From CAWDDA01 sp963813345 (lineage in GTDB: Bacteria; Acidobacteriota; Blastocatellia; RBC074): DNA of 64,000 bases. Below the pieces are notes generated by a model, which was given only the letters and a program-made list of their open reading frames with translations, was not told the DNA's origin and did not search any database. A program made the position numbers and the translations under genes. The first letter of the stretch is position 1; every line of letters starts with the position of its first letter. Below are positions 9,033 through 17,161 of this stretch, piece after piece. Location: the NCBI GenBank assembly GCA_963813345.1, contig CAWEYR010000002.1:1-64000 (forward strand). Reading direction: 5' to 3'.

Positions 9033-10728
9033 TTATGGGTACTCGAATGCGATTTGCTTTCCGGCGTTCTGGAGTGCGGTGGTTGCCGCGGCTACTGTAG
9101 CGGGCGATGCTACGCCGGGAACATCCGGATCGTCAGAGATCTCGTCCATGAAGATCGCATAGACCACTACGTCGCCGCCGGCCATGACCATAAGACCGGC
9201 GTCCGATTTGTTGATGCGCACGCTCGAGAGGCTGCCATCCTTGTTGAAGATTGAGAGCCCGGGAACAGCTGGCGTGACGACAGCTGGAATGTAGAGCTTG
9301 TTATTCAAGCCGTCATTGTCGCCATCCATGCTGAGCGTTCCAAAGAAAGCGAGCTTGCTCAGGACGGTCAGCAGGTTCTCGTCGCGGACACGTCTGATTA
9401 TGGTCATCATCTCGCGCGGCGTCGAGAGGTTCTGAATACCCGCATTGTGATCATCGCTCGCACTTGCGTTGCCGTATGCGCTCGGTGCGCCGGTTCCAAG
9501 CATGTAGCGACGCAGGCGGGTGACGGCCAGGTTCATACCCGCGGGCTCCGCCAGATGCAGATTGATGGCTGCGATTCCTCCGAGATAGTCGATCATCCGG
9601 TTGGTCGCCCAGTTGTTGCTGCTGCGAATCATGAACTGAGCCATTTGCAGAGAAGTGTAGTTCTGGTTCGCAGTCATCCAGTTTGCCCTGGTTGTTGCCG
9701 TACTGAGCGCCTGCGTTGATGACGTCGTTAAGACTCAAGTTGCCTGCATCGACTTCGCGCAGGAACGCGTAGAGGATGCCGATCTTGATGACGCTTGCTG
9801 TAGCAAACACCTGGTCGGCGTGCAGCATGACTTCTTCACCGTTGTTGAGATTCATCATCGCTGCGCCGCCGCGGCCGGGCATCCCGTCGACCTCTTTGCG
9901 CATTCGCAGGTAAAGCGACGAGCCCGCATCGATGTCCGGCACTCCATCAAAGAACCATATGCCGCCAAACCGCACACCGTCCGGTGTCTCGGCTGCATAG
10001 AAGTTGTCGATGTTGAAGCCGGTTGACCAGTAGTTATTGTAGTAACGCTGAAACACGTTCCACGCGCGGTTCGAACGAATCCACGCGCCGCCCTATACTT
10101 TCTTCCAGATTCCGGAGAAATAGACGTCGCCGCCGACCGTATGCGAGTCGAGATGGAATGGAAGATAGCCCATCTCCTTGTATTGATCGAACTTATCGTC
10201 ATACTGCTCTTTGGTCAGCTTGCTGTGCCAGTAATAGCTCGCGTTTGGAAGGTGGTACCAGAGTGAGATGTACTTCGAAACACCGCCCAGATCGTAGCCT
10301 TCGATGCGATGAGGTCTCCAGCCCGCCTGGCCGATCGTGTCGTGAAGGAACTGCATATTGGCTTTCGTGTAATCGCGGTACGAAATCCATTGCACTCCAT
10401 CCTTGTTCTCGTACCAGATGCCGGCATAGCGTATTCCGCTCGGCGTCTTGTATCCGCTGACGTCGATCAGATAGAAGTTCTTCTCCCTGAGGTCAGCATT
10501 GAGGTTATCGAATTCGGCGCCGGTCTTTCCGAAGTAACCGAACCATTTGATGTTGTCGGAATTCTTCATCCAGCGCGTGAAATAGACGATGCGGCGGTTA
10601 TCCGTATAACCGGTCAGACGCACCGGCAGGTAACCTTTCTCGCCGTACCCATCAAAGAAATCGTCCTGAAGACTGACGGAGGATACACCGTAGCGGACTA
10701 TGCCTTCTTCTTCGGCAAGGACGGGCAA
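9033..10728 (-). CDS. BTRD1-repeat protein fused to a class A beta-lactamase-like serine hydrolase (in-frame stop, one frameshift)
   Basis: About 570 residues. A hydrophobic leader (SVFLFALVFL...LAEEE) continues upstream of the TTG at 10728 to about 10770, but no good start codon is visible there. Residues about 15-270 contain bacterial tandem repeat domain 1 units with G-Y-x-P-x-x-[IL]-x-G-Y ... G-I-W (GYLPVRLTGYTDNRR, KTPSGIRYAGIWYENKDGV, GYLPFHLDSHTVGG, TPDGVRFGGIWFFDG). The C-terminal half is a serine beta-lactamase/D-Ala-D-Ala carboxypeptidase-like fold: S-x-x-K in FATASVIKIGIL, an S-x-N motif in MIRSSNNWATNRM, and KSD near INKSDAGLMVMAGGD in place of K-[ST]-G. A TAG interrupts the frame at 10093-10095 (IWKKV-stop-GGAWIRS), and one base is off near 9680 (QGKL / MTANQNY). 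It is likely an exported hydrolase acting on peptides or cell wall; substrate unknown. Confidence 0.75.
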
Positions 10729-10815
10729 GCGCGAAAGGAAGACAAGCGCGAAGAGAAAGACTGACGGATCGGAATTATGTGTTTGAGAGGGGGATTTGGA
10801 GCATGGCTTGATACC

Positions 10816-11226
10816 TCACAGGTTATGCCAGAGGCGGTTGTTGGCTTCGTTGGATTCGACGATCGCGGCGTCGGCATCGGCGTCGACTCGGAATGTCGTA
10901 TCGATCAGATCGACGCCGACCGGAAGGATCGACGTGGCATCGACCAGGACCCTGATATCGTCACCGGCCGCTATCACGGGGAGGGCGAGATCGGTCGTCC
11001 TGGCGCACACGATTCCATTGATGACGCGCACTGTCAGCCTGAGCGTGCTCGGAGGAGCATTTGCTCCACCATAGTTGATGACCTGCACCCATACACCCTG
11101 CGGGCTGCTCGGCCGGAACAGGAATTGACGCACCGCGAGATCAGGCTGTGCTGGTCTCGCATGGAGTTGAGGGGAGAAGCCAATCAGGAGGATGGCCGCG
11201 AGGATTAGTGTTTTTGCGTTCTTCAT
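10816..11226 (-). CDS. Secreted CARDB-like protein
   Basis: A 136-residue product with a signal peptide (MKNAKTLILAAILLIGFSPQ, cleavage near LHA) and a single Ig-like beta-sandwich resembling CARDB (cell adhesion related domain in bacteria): PDLAVRQFLFRPSSPQG, VWVQVINYGGANAPPS, and the typical end DADAAIVESNEANNRLWHNL. The domain usually mediates extracellular adhesion or binding. It lies about 90 bp upstream of the BTRD1 hydrolase on the same strand, so the two may be co-transcribed; a CRP-type palindrome lies 76-93 bp upstream of its start. Confidence 0.7.
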   Translation of the reverse strand: MKNAKTLILAAILLIGFSPQLHARPAQPDLAVRQFLFRPSSPQGVWVQVINYGGANAPPSTLRLTVRVINGIVCARTTDLALPVIAAGDDIRVLVDATSILPVGVDLIDTTFRVDADADAAIVESNEANNRLWHNL

Positions 11227-11301
11227 TCGTATCGTCTCCTTTCTGAGTGCGGAGTGTAGGCGGGAGGAGGAACCGAACAGCGAGACTGGTTACTGAGAGG
11301 G

Positions 11302-11319
11302 TGTGGGATTGGTCACACA
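11302..11319. promoter_or_regulatory. Candidate CRP/FNR-type operator
   Basis: TGTGGGATTGGTCACACA: half-sites TGTG/CACA with six central bases, one mismatch from TGTGA-N6-TCACA. It lies 76-93 bp upstream of the CARDB-like gene start at 11226, a plausible activator position. Confidence 0.6.
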
Positions 11320-11323
11320 AAAA

Positions 11324-11379
11324 GGCTCGCGCATCCGGCCGTGTGAGGTGAAGTGAGGACCTTAGCCGAAGCGCGAGCC
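11324..11379. other. Inverted repeat, 9-bp arms (possible sRNA or leader hairpin)
   Basis: Arms GGCTCGCGC and GCGCGAGCC pair perfectly around a loop of about 38 nt. It does not belong to any of the repeat families seen elsewhere in the window. Confidence 0.35.
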
Positions 11380-11536
11380 CCTGGGGGGCAACCCGATAAG
11401 TCAGAAAGTGGGGAAAAAGCTGGCGACGACTTTCGCCGCCGCCAGAACTTGTTGCGTTTCCTTCAGAGTCAGTAGCATTGAGGCGTATTAGACAGGGATT
11501 CGTAAGTCGAGGCAGTGAGCCTCGTCACGGAATGGC

Positions 11537-11554
11537 TGTGAGATTGGTCACACA
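11537..11554. promoter_or_regulatory. Candidate CRP/FNR-type operator, perfect consensus
   Basis: TGTGAGATTGGTCACACA contains TGTGA-N6-TCACA exactly and shares its centre GATTGG with the site at 11302. It is about 100 bp downstream of the Crp/Fnr gene stop. Confidence 0.6.
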
Positions 11555-11557
11555 GTG

Positions 11558-11645
11558 GGTACGTTGTACCGCCTTCAGGCGGAACGTCAGCTTAGGCGAG
11601 TTGCCTGAATGCGACGTCCAAGCCTGAAGGCTGTGCAACGTAAAC
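11558..11645. repeat. Family A inverted repeat
   Basis: The left arm GGGTACGTTGTACCGCC and right arm, GGCTGTGCAACGTAAACCC, pair imperfectly over about 25 bp. It directly abuts the 3' end of the Crp/Fnr gene. Confidence 0.7.
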
Positions 11646-11652
11646 CCATTAC

Positions 11653-12346
11653 TTAGCAGCGTTTTGCTAGGGCCTCTTTGTTGAGGATGGTGATGTGGTG
11701 GGTCGCGCTGACGCTCAGGTAGCCGCGTTCGCGGTATGACACGAGCACCTTGTTTGTGTGCTCGCGCGAGGCGCCGACGAGCGATGCGATATCGCTCTGA
11801 GTCAGCCTGATGGGAATGTGGAGTTTTCCGGTTCCGGCCTTTTCGCCGTATCGGTCAGCAAAGGCGATCAGCTGGCGCGCGACGCGGTTCTCGACCGCGT
11901 GCGCTGCCAGCGCCTGAATCTGACCATTTGCAAGGCGCAGGCGCTTTGAGAGGATGCAGGAAAGGTTGAAGGCGATCAGCGGAACGGTTCGCAGACAGCT
12001 TTCGAAAGACGCGCGATCCATCCAGAGCACGTTTGTCTTTTCGAGCGTGACTACGCTCGCGGACCGCTCGCGATTGTCGAGCGCGGCCATCTCGCCAACG
12101 ATATCGCCGGGACCGAGGATTGCAATGATGACGTCGTGGCCGTCTTCCTGTTCGAGATGAACTTTGACCGTGCCGCTCAGGATCAGGTAGACGACTTCGC
12201 CGATCTGCTCGGCGTCCATGAGCCTGGTGCCCGGGGAGAATGTCTTGCTGTTGAGCATCTCGCCGGCACTGCGCAGATCGGCAGGGCTCAACCCCTTGAA
12301 AAGGGTCAAACCGCTCGATCGGGACCTCAGACTCCAAATCCACCAC
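11653..12346 (-). CDS. Crp/Fnr-family transcription regulator (possible N-terminal frameshift)
   Basis: About 230 residues. The cyclic-nucleotide-binding jelly-roll is visible: FSPGTRLMDAEQIGEVVYLI, LSGTVKVHLEQEDG, ILGPGDIVGEMAALDNRERS (with R-S as in phosphate-binding cassettes). A dimer helix is followed by a C-terminal HTH of the Crp type (LTQSDIASLVGASREHTNKV). No Cys motif for an Fe-S cluster is seen, so it is not a classical FNR. An uninterrupted frame begins only at TTG 12309; removing one T near 12311 joins it to VDLESEVPIERLTLFKGL starting at GTG 12346, which fits the family better. Two CRP-like palindromes lie within 360 bp downstream, so local regulation is plausible. Confidence 0.85.
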
Positions 12347-12443
12347 GCCCGCTAGTCTAACGCGGTGGCTGACACATCACCAATTCCCGTGTAGAATCTT
12401 TAGAACCTACAATTACGGCAACGGAGCGGGGAGCGGCAGGAAG

Positions 12444-13394
12444 TTGATCACCGGCACTACGACAGAGCGGCTTCGCGAGCTGCACCAGACAATCGAGCGC
12501 GTTATCAGGGGAAAGCAGGATGCCGTCCATCTTGCTGTCGTGAGCCTGCTCGCCGGCGGACATCTCCTGGTCGAAGACGTTCCGGGCGTAGGCAAAACCA
12601 CCCTCGCGCAGACAATCGCGCGTTCGATCGCGGGCAGCTTTCAGCGAATTCAGTTCACTTCCGATCTGCTTCCGTCAGATATCGTCGGCGTATCTATATA
12701 TAACCAGCGCAGCGGCGAGTTTGAATTCAAACACGGGCCTATCTTCGCCAATGTGATCCTTGCGGATGAGATCAACCGGACGACGCCAAAGACGCAGTCG
12801 AGCCTGCTCGAGGCGATGGCTGAAGGGCGGGCAACGGTTGAGAATCAGACGTACGAGCTGCCGCGGCCGTTTCTGGTGCTGGCGACTCAGAACCCGATAG
12901 AGCATCACGGCACGTACCCGCTGCCCGAATCTCAGCTCGACCGGTTTCTGATGCGCGTGCGGATGGGCTATCCGCCGGTCGCGGACGAGAAGGAGATTCT
13001 GCGCACGCACGCGCTTCATCACCCGATCGAAGAAGTGGCGCCGGTGATGACTGCCGAGGACGTGCTTGACCTGCAGGAAGAGGTCAAGCACGTAAAGGTC
13101 GACGAAGCGCTCGTAGACTATCTGATGGATATTGTCTCGGCGACGCGCGAGTCCGAGGTTCTCGATCTTGGTGTCAGTCCGCGCGGATCGCTGGCTCTCT
13201 TCCGCGCTGCGCAGGCTATGGCGCTGACCGAGGAGCGCGAGTACTGCATTGCAGACGATATCAAGCGGCTGGTGGTGCCGATTTTCAGCCATCGGATCGT
13301 GATCAACTCTCGCTATTCCAGCCGTCTGCGGCGCGGCGAAGAGTCCGATGCCGTGCTCACTGAAATTCTGCGAAACGCCAAAGTTCCGATTTAG
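12444..13394 (+). CDS. MoxR-family AAA+ ATPase
   Basis: An intact 316-residue product. Walker A is GVGKTT near residue 48-53, Walker B is VILADEINR, sensor 1 is in LVLATQNPIEHHGTYPLPES, and the C-terminal lid contains SPRGSLALFRAAQAMA, all standard for MoxR. Start is TTG at 12444; no ATG fits. MoxR ATPases act as chaperone-like partners of DUF58/VWA proteins, and the next genes (DUF58 and transglutaminase) form the usual cluster, separated here by a 69-bp inverted repeat. Confidence 0.92.
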   Translation: MITGTTTERLRELHQTIERVIRGKQDAVHLAVVSLLAGGHLLVEDVPGVGKTTLAQTIARSIAGSFQRIQFTSDLLPSDIVGVSIYNQRSGEFEFKHGPIFANVILADEINRTTPKTQSSLLEAMAEGRATVENQTYELPRPFLVLATQNPIEHHGTYPLPESQLDRFLMRVRMGYPPVADEKEILRTHALHHPIEEVAPVMTAEDVLDLQEEVKHVKVDEALVDYLMDIVSATRESEVLDLGVSPRGSLALFRAAQAMALTEEREYCIADDIKRLVVPIFSHRIVINSRYSSRLRRGEESDAVLTEILRNAKVPI

Positions 13395-13396
13395 GA

Positions 13397-13465
13397 AGGT
13401 ACGTTGTACCGCCTTTTAGGCGGAATCGTTGCAAGAGTTCCGCCTGAAGGCGGTACAACGTACCT
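13397..13465. repeat. Family A inverted repeat inside the MoxR-DUF58 operon
   Basis: The arms AGGTACGTTGTACCGCC and GGCGGTACAACGTACCT pair over about 28 bp with a 12-bp loop. It begins 3 bp after the MoxR stop and ends 8 bp before the DUF58 ATG, so it could attenuate read-through between them. Confidence 0.8.
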
Positions 13466-13472
13466 AAGAGTC

Positions 13473-14850
13473 ATGACCAAGACGGCGCGGTTTATTCTGA
13501 TTGCGGGATTTCTTTCGGCCGCGGCGCTGCTCTCGATTCTGTTTTCGGCGCTCGCGATGCAGGCAGGTGATGATCGGCTGGCATCGTGGAGCTCGAAGGC
13601 TGCGCTTGCTTTTGCAATCGGCCTGGTGATCTATGTTCTGCCGCGCCTTGCACAGAACTTCAGACTCGAAGCGCTGCGGTCCGAGCTCAACACGCGACTC
13701 TCGGTTGGCGGATGGCTGTTTCTTGCGGCGTGCGTCGTAGTCGGCGCGCTCGCGCTCATCACGGTCAACAATCTTCTGTATCTCGTCTTCTCAGTGATGG
13801 GAGCAACGCTGCTCGTATGCGCGGTCGCTTGCCGGCTCAACGTAAACGCGCTTGACGCGCGTATACGGTTTCCTGACCACATCTATGCCGGCGAGCCGGC
13901 GCGCTTCGATGTCACGGTCCACAATCGAAAGCGGGTCCTTCCAGCCTTCTCTCTTTCGATTCAGGGAAAATCTCCATCGCCGGCACACCTCGGACATTTC
14001 GCACTCGTCTCGCCGCAGTCGTCAGCGCGTTCGTCATTCAACTTTGAGTTTCCACGGCGCGGCATTTATCCAGTTCGCGGTTTCAGTGTGCGCAGCCGGT
14101 TTCCGTTTGGCTTGATCGAAAGACGGCGTCAGATCAATGCGAATGGTGAAATCGTGGTCTATCCGAGTCCGCAGCAGGTCGATGATTTCTATCATTTGCT
14201 TCCGTTCAATCAGGGTCAGACCGAGATGCCGGTGCGCGGGAGCGGGACGGACCTTTATGGCATCCGGCAGTACATCCGCTCTGATCACCCGCATCACATC
14301 AACTGGAAAGCGACAGCAAAGACTACACAGATGATGGTGCGCGAATTTGCGCGCGACGATGACCGGCGCGTGACTGTGGCTTTGGATGATGGGGCGTTGG
14401 CGGAAGAAGATTCAACAGAAGGAAACGAAGGTAACAGAAGGCACTGACCACCGGCCACTGACCACTGACCACTACACACTGACCACTGGCCACCGCTTTG
14501 AGAAGGCAGTCACGCTGGCTGCGAGCCTGATTGCGCACTTTGGGTCGGAAGGCGCGCAGGTCAGGCTGATTACGTCGCGCGACGATTCCGGATTCGGTTC
14601 GGGGCTCGGGCAGCGGCTTCGCATTTTGAGGATTCTTGCAGGTGCAGAGCAGACGGCCACGACTACGAGTGATGACGTAACGGATCGTATTCCGGCGCTC
14701 ATCGCTGATGAGCGGTTCAAGATCCTGATCACGCCGGCGCCGCGTGGATCGATTCCGGCGCACCTGTGGCGGAATGCGCACGTGATCTATTTTGACGATC
14801 TCGATGATCTAAACGATCAGGGCGATCTCGAAAATGACGTTTCCGTTTGA
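13473..14850 (+). CDS. DUF58 domain protein (coding region interrupted by a simple-sequence insert, frameshifted)
   Basis: Two N-terminal membrane segments (ILIAGFLSAAALLSILFSAL and LFLAACVVVGALALI) are followed by the DUF58 domain: GIYPVRGFSVRSRFPFGLIE, GSGTDLYGIRQYIRSDHPHH, INWKATAKTTQMMVREFA. At 14405-14496 a stretch of GAAGG and GACCACT repeats sits where a short linker is normal; across it the frame moves, and the domain resumes as FEKAVTLAASLIAHFGSEGA and ends at 14850. DUF58 proteins work with MoxR ATPases and are membrane-tethered. The stop overlaps the transglutaminase start at 14834 by 17 bp, showing the shifted frame is the genuine end. Confidence 0.82.
14405..14496. repeat. Simple-sequence insert (GAAGG / GACCACT units) within the DUF58 gene
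   Basis: Iterations of GACCACTG with variants GGCCACTG follow ACAGAAGGAAACGAAGG. Related GGTCAGTG tandems are found in intergenic repeats at 61902-61935 and 36629-36660, so an element that normally lies between genes has entered an open reading frame. Confidence 0.65.
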
Positions 14851-17074
14851 GTTTTATTTTCGACTCTCGTCGTACGGGATGCTGGCGGCAGCATTCGCCA
14901 TGCTCGCCTCGACGCGGCAGATCGATATAGTCACGTTTGGAGGATATGTCCTCGCGCTGGTTGCGGGGTTTGTTTTCGATGGCCGCGAGATCTGGCCCGT
15001 TTCGCGCAGACTCGCAAACTGGCTGCGCATCGGCTACCTTCCGTTTTTTGTTCTCGACTGGCAGATTCTCGGATCGCCGCCCGCTGTAGCGGTGATACGG
15101 TTCGTGCTCTTTGCGTCGGCCTGCAAGCTTGTCGTCAGCAAGACTTCGCGCGACTGGCTGTGGCTCTATCTCATCGCGTTTCTTGAAGTAGTGCTTGCGG
15201 CCGGGATGATGGTCAGCGCTCTATTCTTTTTGCTGCTGATAGTCTTTCTTTTCGTCGCAATTTCAGCGCTGGTGACCTTTGAGATGCGCAACGCGGGCGT
15301 GGAATCGAGCCCGCAGGATGCGCGCATCGAGTTCTGTCTGGAGAAAACCGGATCGCGACGAGTCGCCCGAGCGCCTCGTGCGCGATTGATAAGCGTATTT
15401 GCGGCTGCCGCTCTTTGTCTCATCCTGCTGTTTGCGTTGCCGCTCTTTCTTGCGATGCCGCGGCTGCATCGCTCGCCGGTCGGCGGTCGATTGCTGAGGA
15501 CTGAGGCGCTTTCGGGTTTTTCGACAAGCGTGCGGCTTGGTGATGTTGCCCAGGTAAAGCTCAATCCTCAGGTAGTGATGCGCGTTCGTGTGCGATTTCC
15601 CCCGGCCCAGGGACTGACATCGCTGAGATGGCGCGGTGTGACGTTTGACGAATATGACGGTCAGACGTGGATACAGACGGGAATTGAGCTGCAACCGTTG
15701 CGCCGCAATGAGAACTATTTCGAGGTCGACCGTCCGCAGCCGCGAAGTGTCCTGACGTGGCAGAGCTTTGTGCTCGAACCACTCGATCCGGCGACCGTGT
15801 TCGCAGCGCCGCGGCCAGTCCGGTTCCGCGATCTCGCGACGGTTCAGCGTGATGGCGGGGACGGGTTCTGGACCGATCCGCACCCGGCACAGCGGCTGGC
15901 GTATATGGTCTTGTCCGACACGCGTGTGCCGACAGAAGTCGAGCTCCAGGGCGATACCTCGCGTATCTACCCACCAGAGATTCGACGTCGTTACACACAG
16001 CAGCCGCTCGTGCGCGATCGTCGAATCGATGTTCTCGCAGAGGAGATTACACGTGCGGCGACGACGCCATACGAGATTGCACGGCGCATCGAGCAGCACA
16101 TGAAAACCTCGTATGACTACACGCTCGACCTGAGCCGGATTGGCGATACCGATCCGCTGGCCGATTTCCTCTTCGAGGTGCGCGCAGGGCACTGCGAGTT
16201 TTTTGCGACGGCGATGGTAATGCTGATGAGATCGCGGCGCATTCCGGCGCGCCTGGTAAACGGGTTTCAGATGGGCGAGTACAGCGAGGTATCAGATTCA
16301 TTCACTGTAAGACAATCTGATGCGCACTCGTGGGCTGAAGTCTACTTTACGAACCACGGCTGGGTTGCATTCGATCCGACACCACCGGCGGGTTTGAGCA
16401 ACTATGATGATGGCCTCATTGCCCGGCTGCGTCAGTACTTCGAAGGGCTCGAGATGTTCTGGCAGGAGCGTGTCGTCGGCTTCGGGCCGAGCGAGCAGCT
16501 GGCGATGTTTGTAGCGTTTCAGCAGAGCCTCACTTCGTTTGAACGCGGCTCTGTCAGAGGCTTCATGGCGTGGGCATCGGGAATTGCCAAATCGGTCGAA
16601 AGTGCTTTCAAGGGTGATGCAGAGGTAAACGCTCCGGGCGAATCACCAGAGGGAAAAGGTTCAGTGGGCCTCTCGCAAATTGCATCGCATCCGATCTTTC
16701 TGGTTTTTGTTGCATTGTGCGCGATCGGGCTCGGAGCAATGGAATGGCGGCGCTGGGCAAAATCGTGGCGACGGCTTGCGCGACGCGACGGACCGGGCTC
16801 AGCGGTGGCGTTTTACCACGAGATGTCGCGCACACTCGAGCGCTCGGGAATCAAGCGAGCACCTGAAGCGACTCCACGCGAATTTGCAAGAACCGTGGGA
16901 CTGCTCGAGGTCGAGGAACTGACGCGCAAATATGAACACGCTCGATACTCGAGCACGCCTCTGACCCCGGAAGAAGTCACCCGTATCAGCATCCTTCTCA
17001 AATCGATCAAACAGAAGAAAATCCAGAAGTGTAGTCAGTGGCCTAGGTGCGCCGCCTTCAGGCCGGCCACGTAG
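14834..17074 (+). CDS. TgpA-like membrane transglutaminase
   Basis: A 746-residue product. Five to six N-terminal membrane segments (residues about 1-215) are followed by an extracytoplasmic region and a transglutaminase core with the catalytic triad visible: Cys in RAGHCEFFATAMVM (about 452), His in SDAHSWAEVYF (about 496) and Asp in VAFDPTPP (about 513). A further membrane segment (PIFLVFVALCAIGLGAMEW) is followed by a C-terminal cytosolic helical part. The family accompanies MoxR and DUF58, and the function is thought to be protein or cell-wall modification. The last residues (CSQWPRCAAFRPAT) read into the repeat at 17038. Confidence 0.9.
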   Translation: MTFPFEFYFRLSSYGMLAAAFAMLASTRQIDIVTFGGYVLALVAGFVFDGREIWPVSRRLANWLRIGYLPFFVLDWQILGSPPAVAVIRFVLFASACKLVVSKTSRDWLWLYLIAFLEVVLAAGMMVSALFFLLLIVFLFVAISALVTFEMRNAGVESSPQDARIEFCLEKTGSRRVARAPRARLISVFAAAALCLILLFALPLFLAMPRLHRSPVGGRLLRTEALSGFSTSVRLGDVAQVKLNPQVVMRVRVRFPPAQGLTSLRWRGVTFDEYDGQTWIQTGIELQPLRRNENYFEVDRPQPRSVLTWQSFVLEPLDPATVFAAPRPVRFRDLATVQRDGGDGFWTDPHPAQRLAYMVLSDTRVPTEVELQGDTSRIYPPEIRRRYTQQPLVRDRRIDVLAEEITRAATTPYEIARRIEQHMKTSYDYTLDLSRIGDTDPLADFLFEVRAGHCEFFATAMVMLMRSRRIPARLVNGFQMGEYSEVSDSFTVRQSDAHSWAEVYFTNHGWVAFDPTPPAGLSNYDDGLIARLRQYFEGLEMFWQERVVGFGPSEQLAMFVAFQQSLTSFERGSVRGFMAWASGIAKSVESAFKGDAEVNAPGESPEGKGSVGLSQIASHPIFLVFVALCAIGLGAMEWRRWAKSWRRLARRDGPGSAVAFYHEMSRTLERSGIKRAPEATPREFARTVGLLEVEELTRKYEHARYSSTPLTPEEVTRISILLKSIKQKKIQKCSQWPRCAAFRPAT

Positions 17075-17150
17075 CCCGAAGGTGCAAGTCTGAATCCGCA
17101 TGCTGAAGACTCGCACGCTTCGCGCTCGTGACCAGGCCTGGGCCGACGCC
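17038..17150. repeat. Family D repeat (GACTCGCACGCTTCGCG core), degenerate copy
   Basis: It contains GACTCGCACGCTTCGCGCTCGTG, shared with 26884-27031 and 44465-44577, although the left arm is degraded here. It covers the 3' end of the transglutaminase gene and ends 12 bp before the symporter start. Confidence 0.6.
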
Positions 17151-17161
17151 CCCACTCTCTT

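Larger units (their letters stand above)
11227..11652. other. 426-bp intergenic region: two CRP-type sites, a hairpin and a family A repeat
   Basis: No gene is seen. It contains palindromes at 11302-11319 and 11537-11554, an inverted repeat GGCTCGCGC / GCGCGAGCC at 11324-11379 with a loop of about 38 nt, and the repeat at 11558-11645. It separates the CARDB-like gene from the Crp/Fnr regulator; both are on the minus strand. Confidence 0.6.

Noticed and set aside
8374..9162. A 262-codon plus-strand frame
   Set aside because: It consists of translated family C and family A repeats and the antisense of a membrane protein and the hydrolase end.
9033..10095. Genetic code change or programmed recoding to explain TAG and the many frame breaks
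   Set aside because: TAG is used as a normal stop elsewhere (for example the MoxR gene stop at 13392-13394), and breaks lack slippery sites or a consistent direction.
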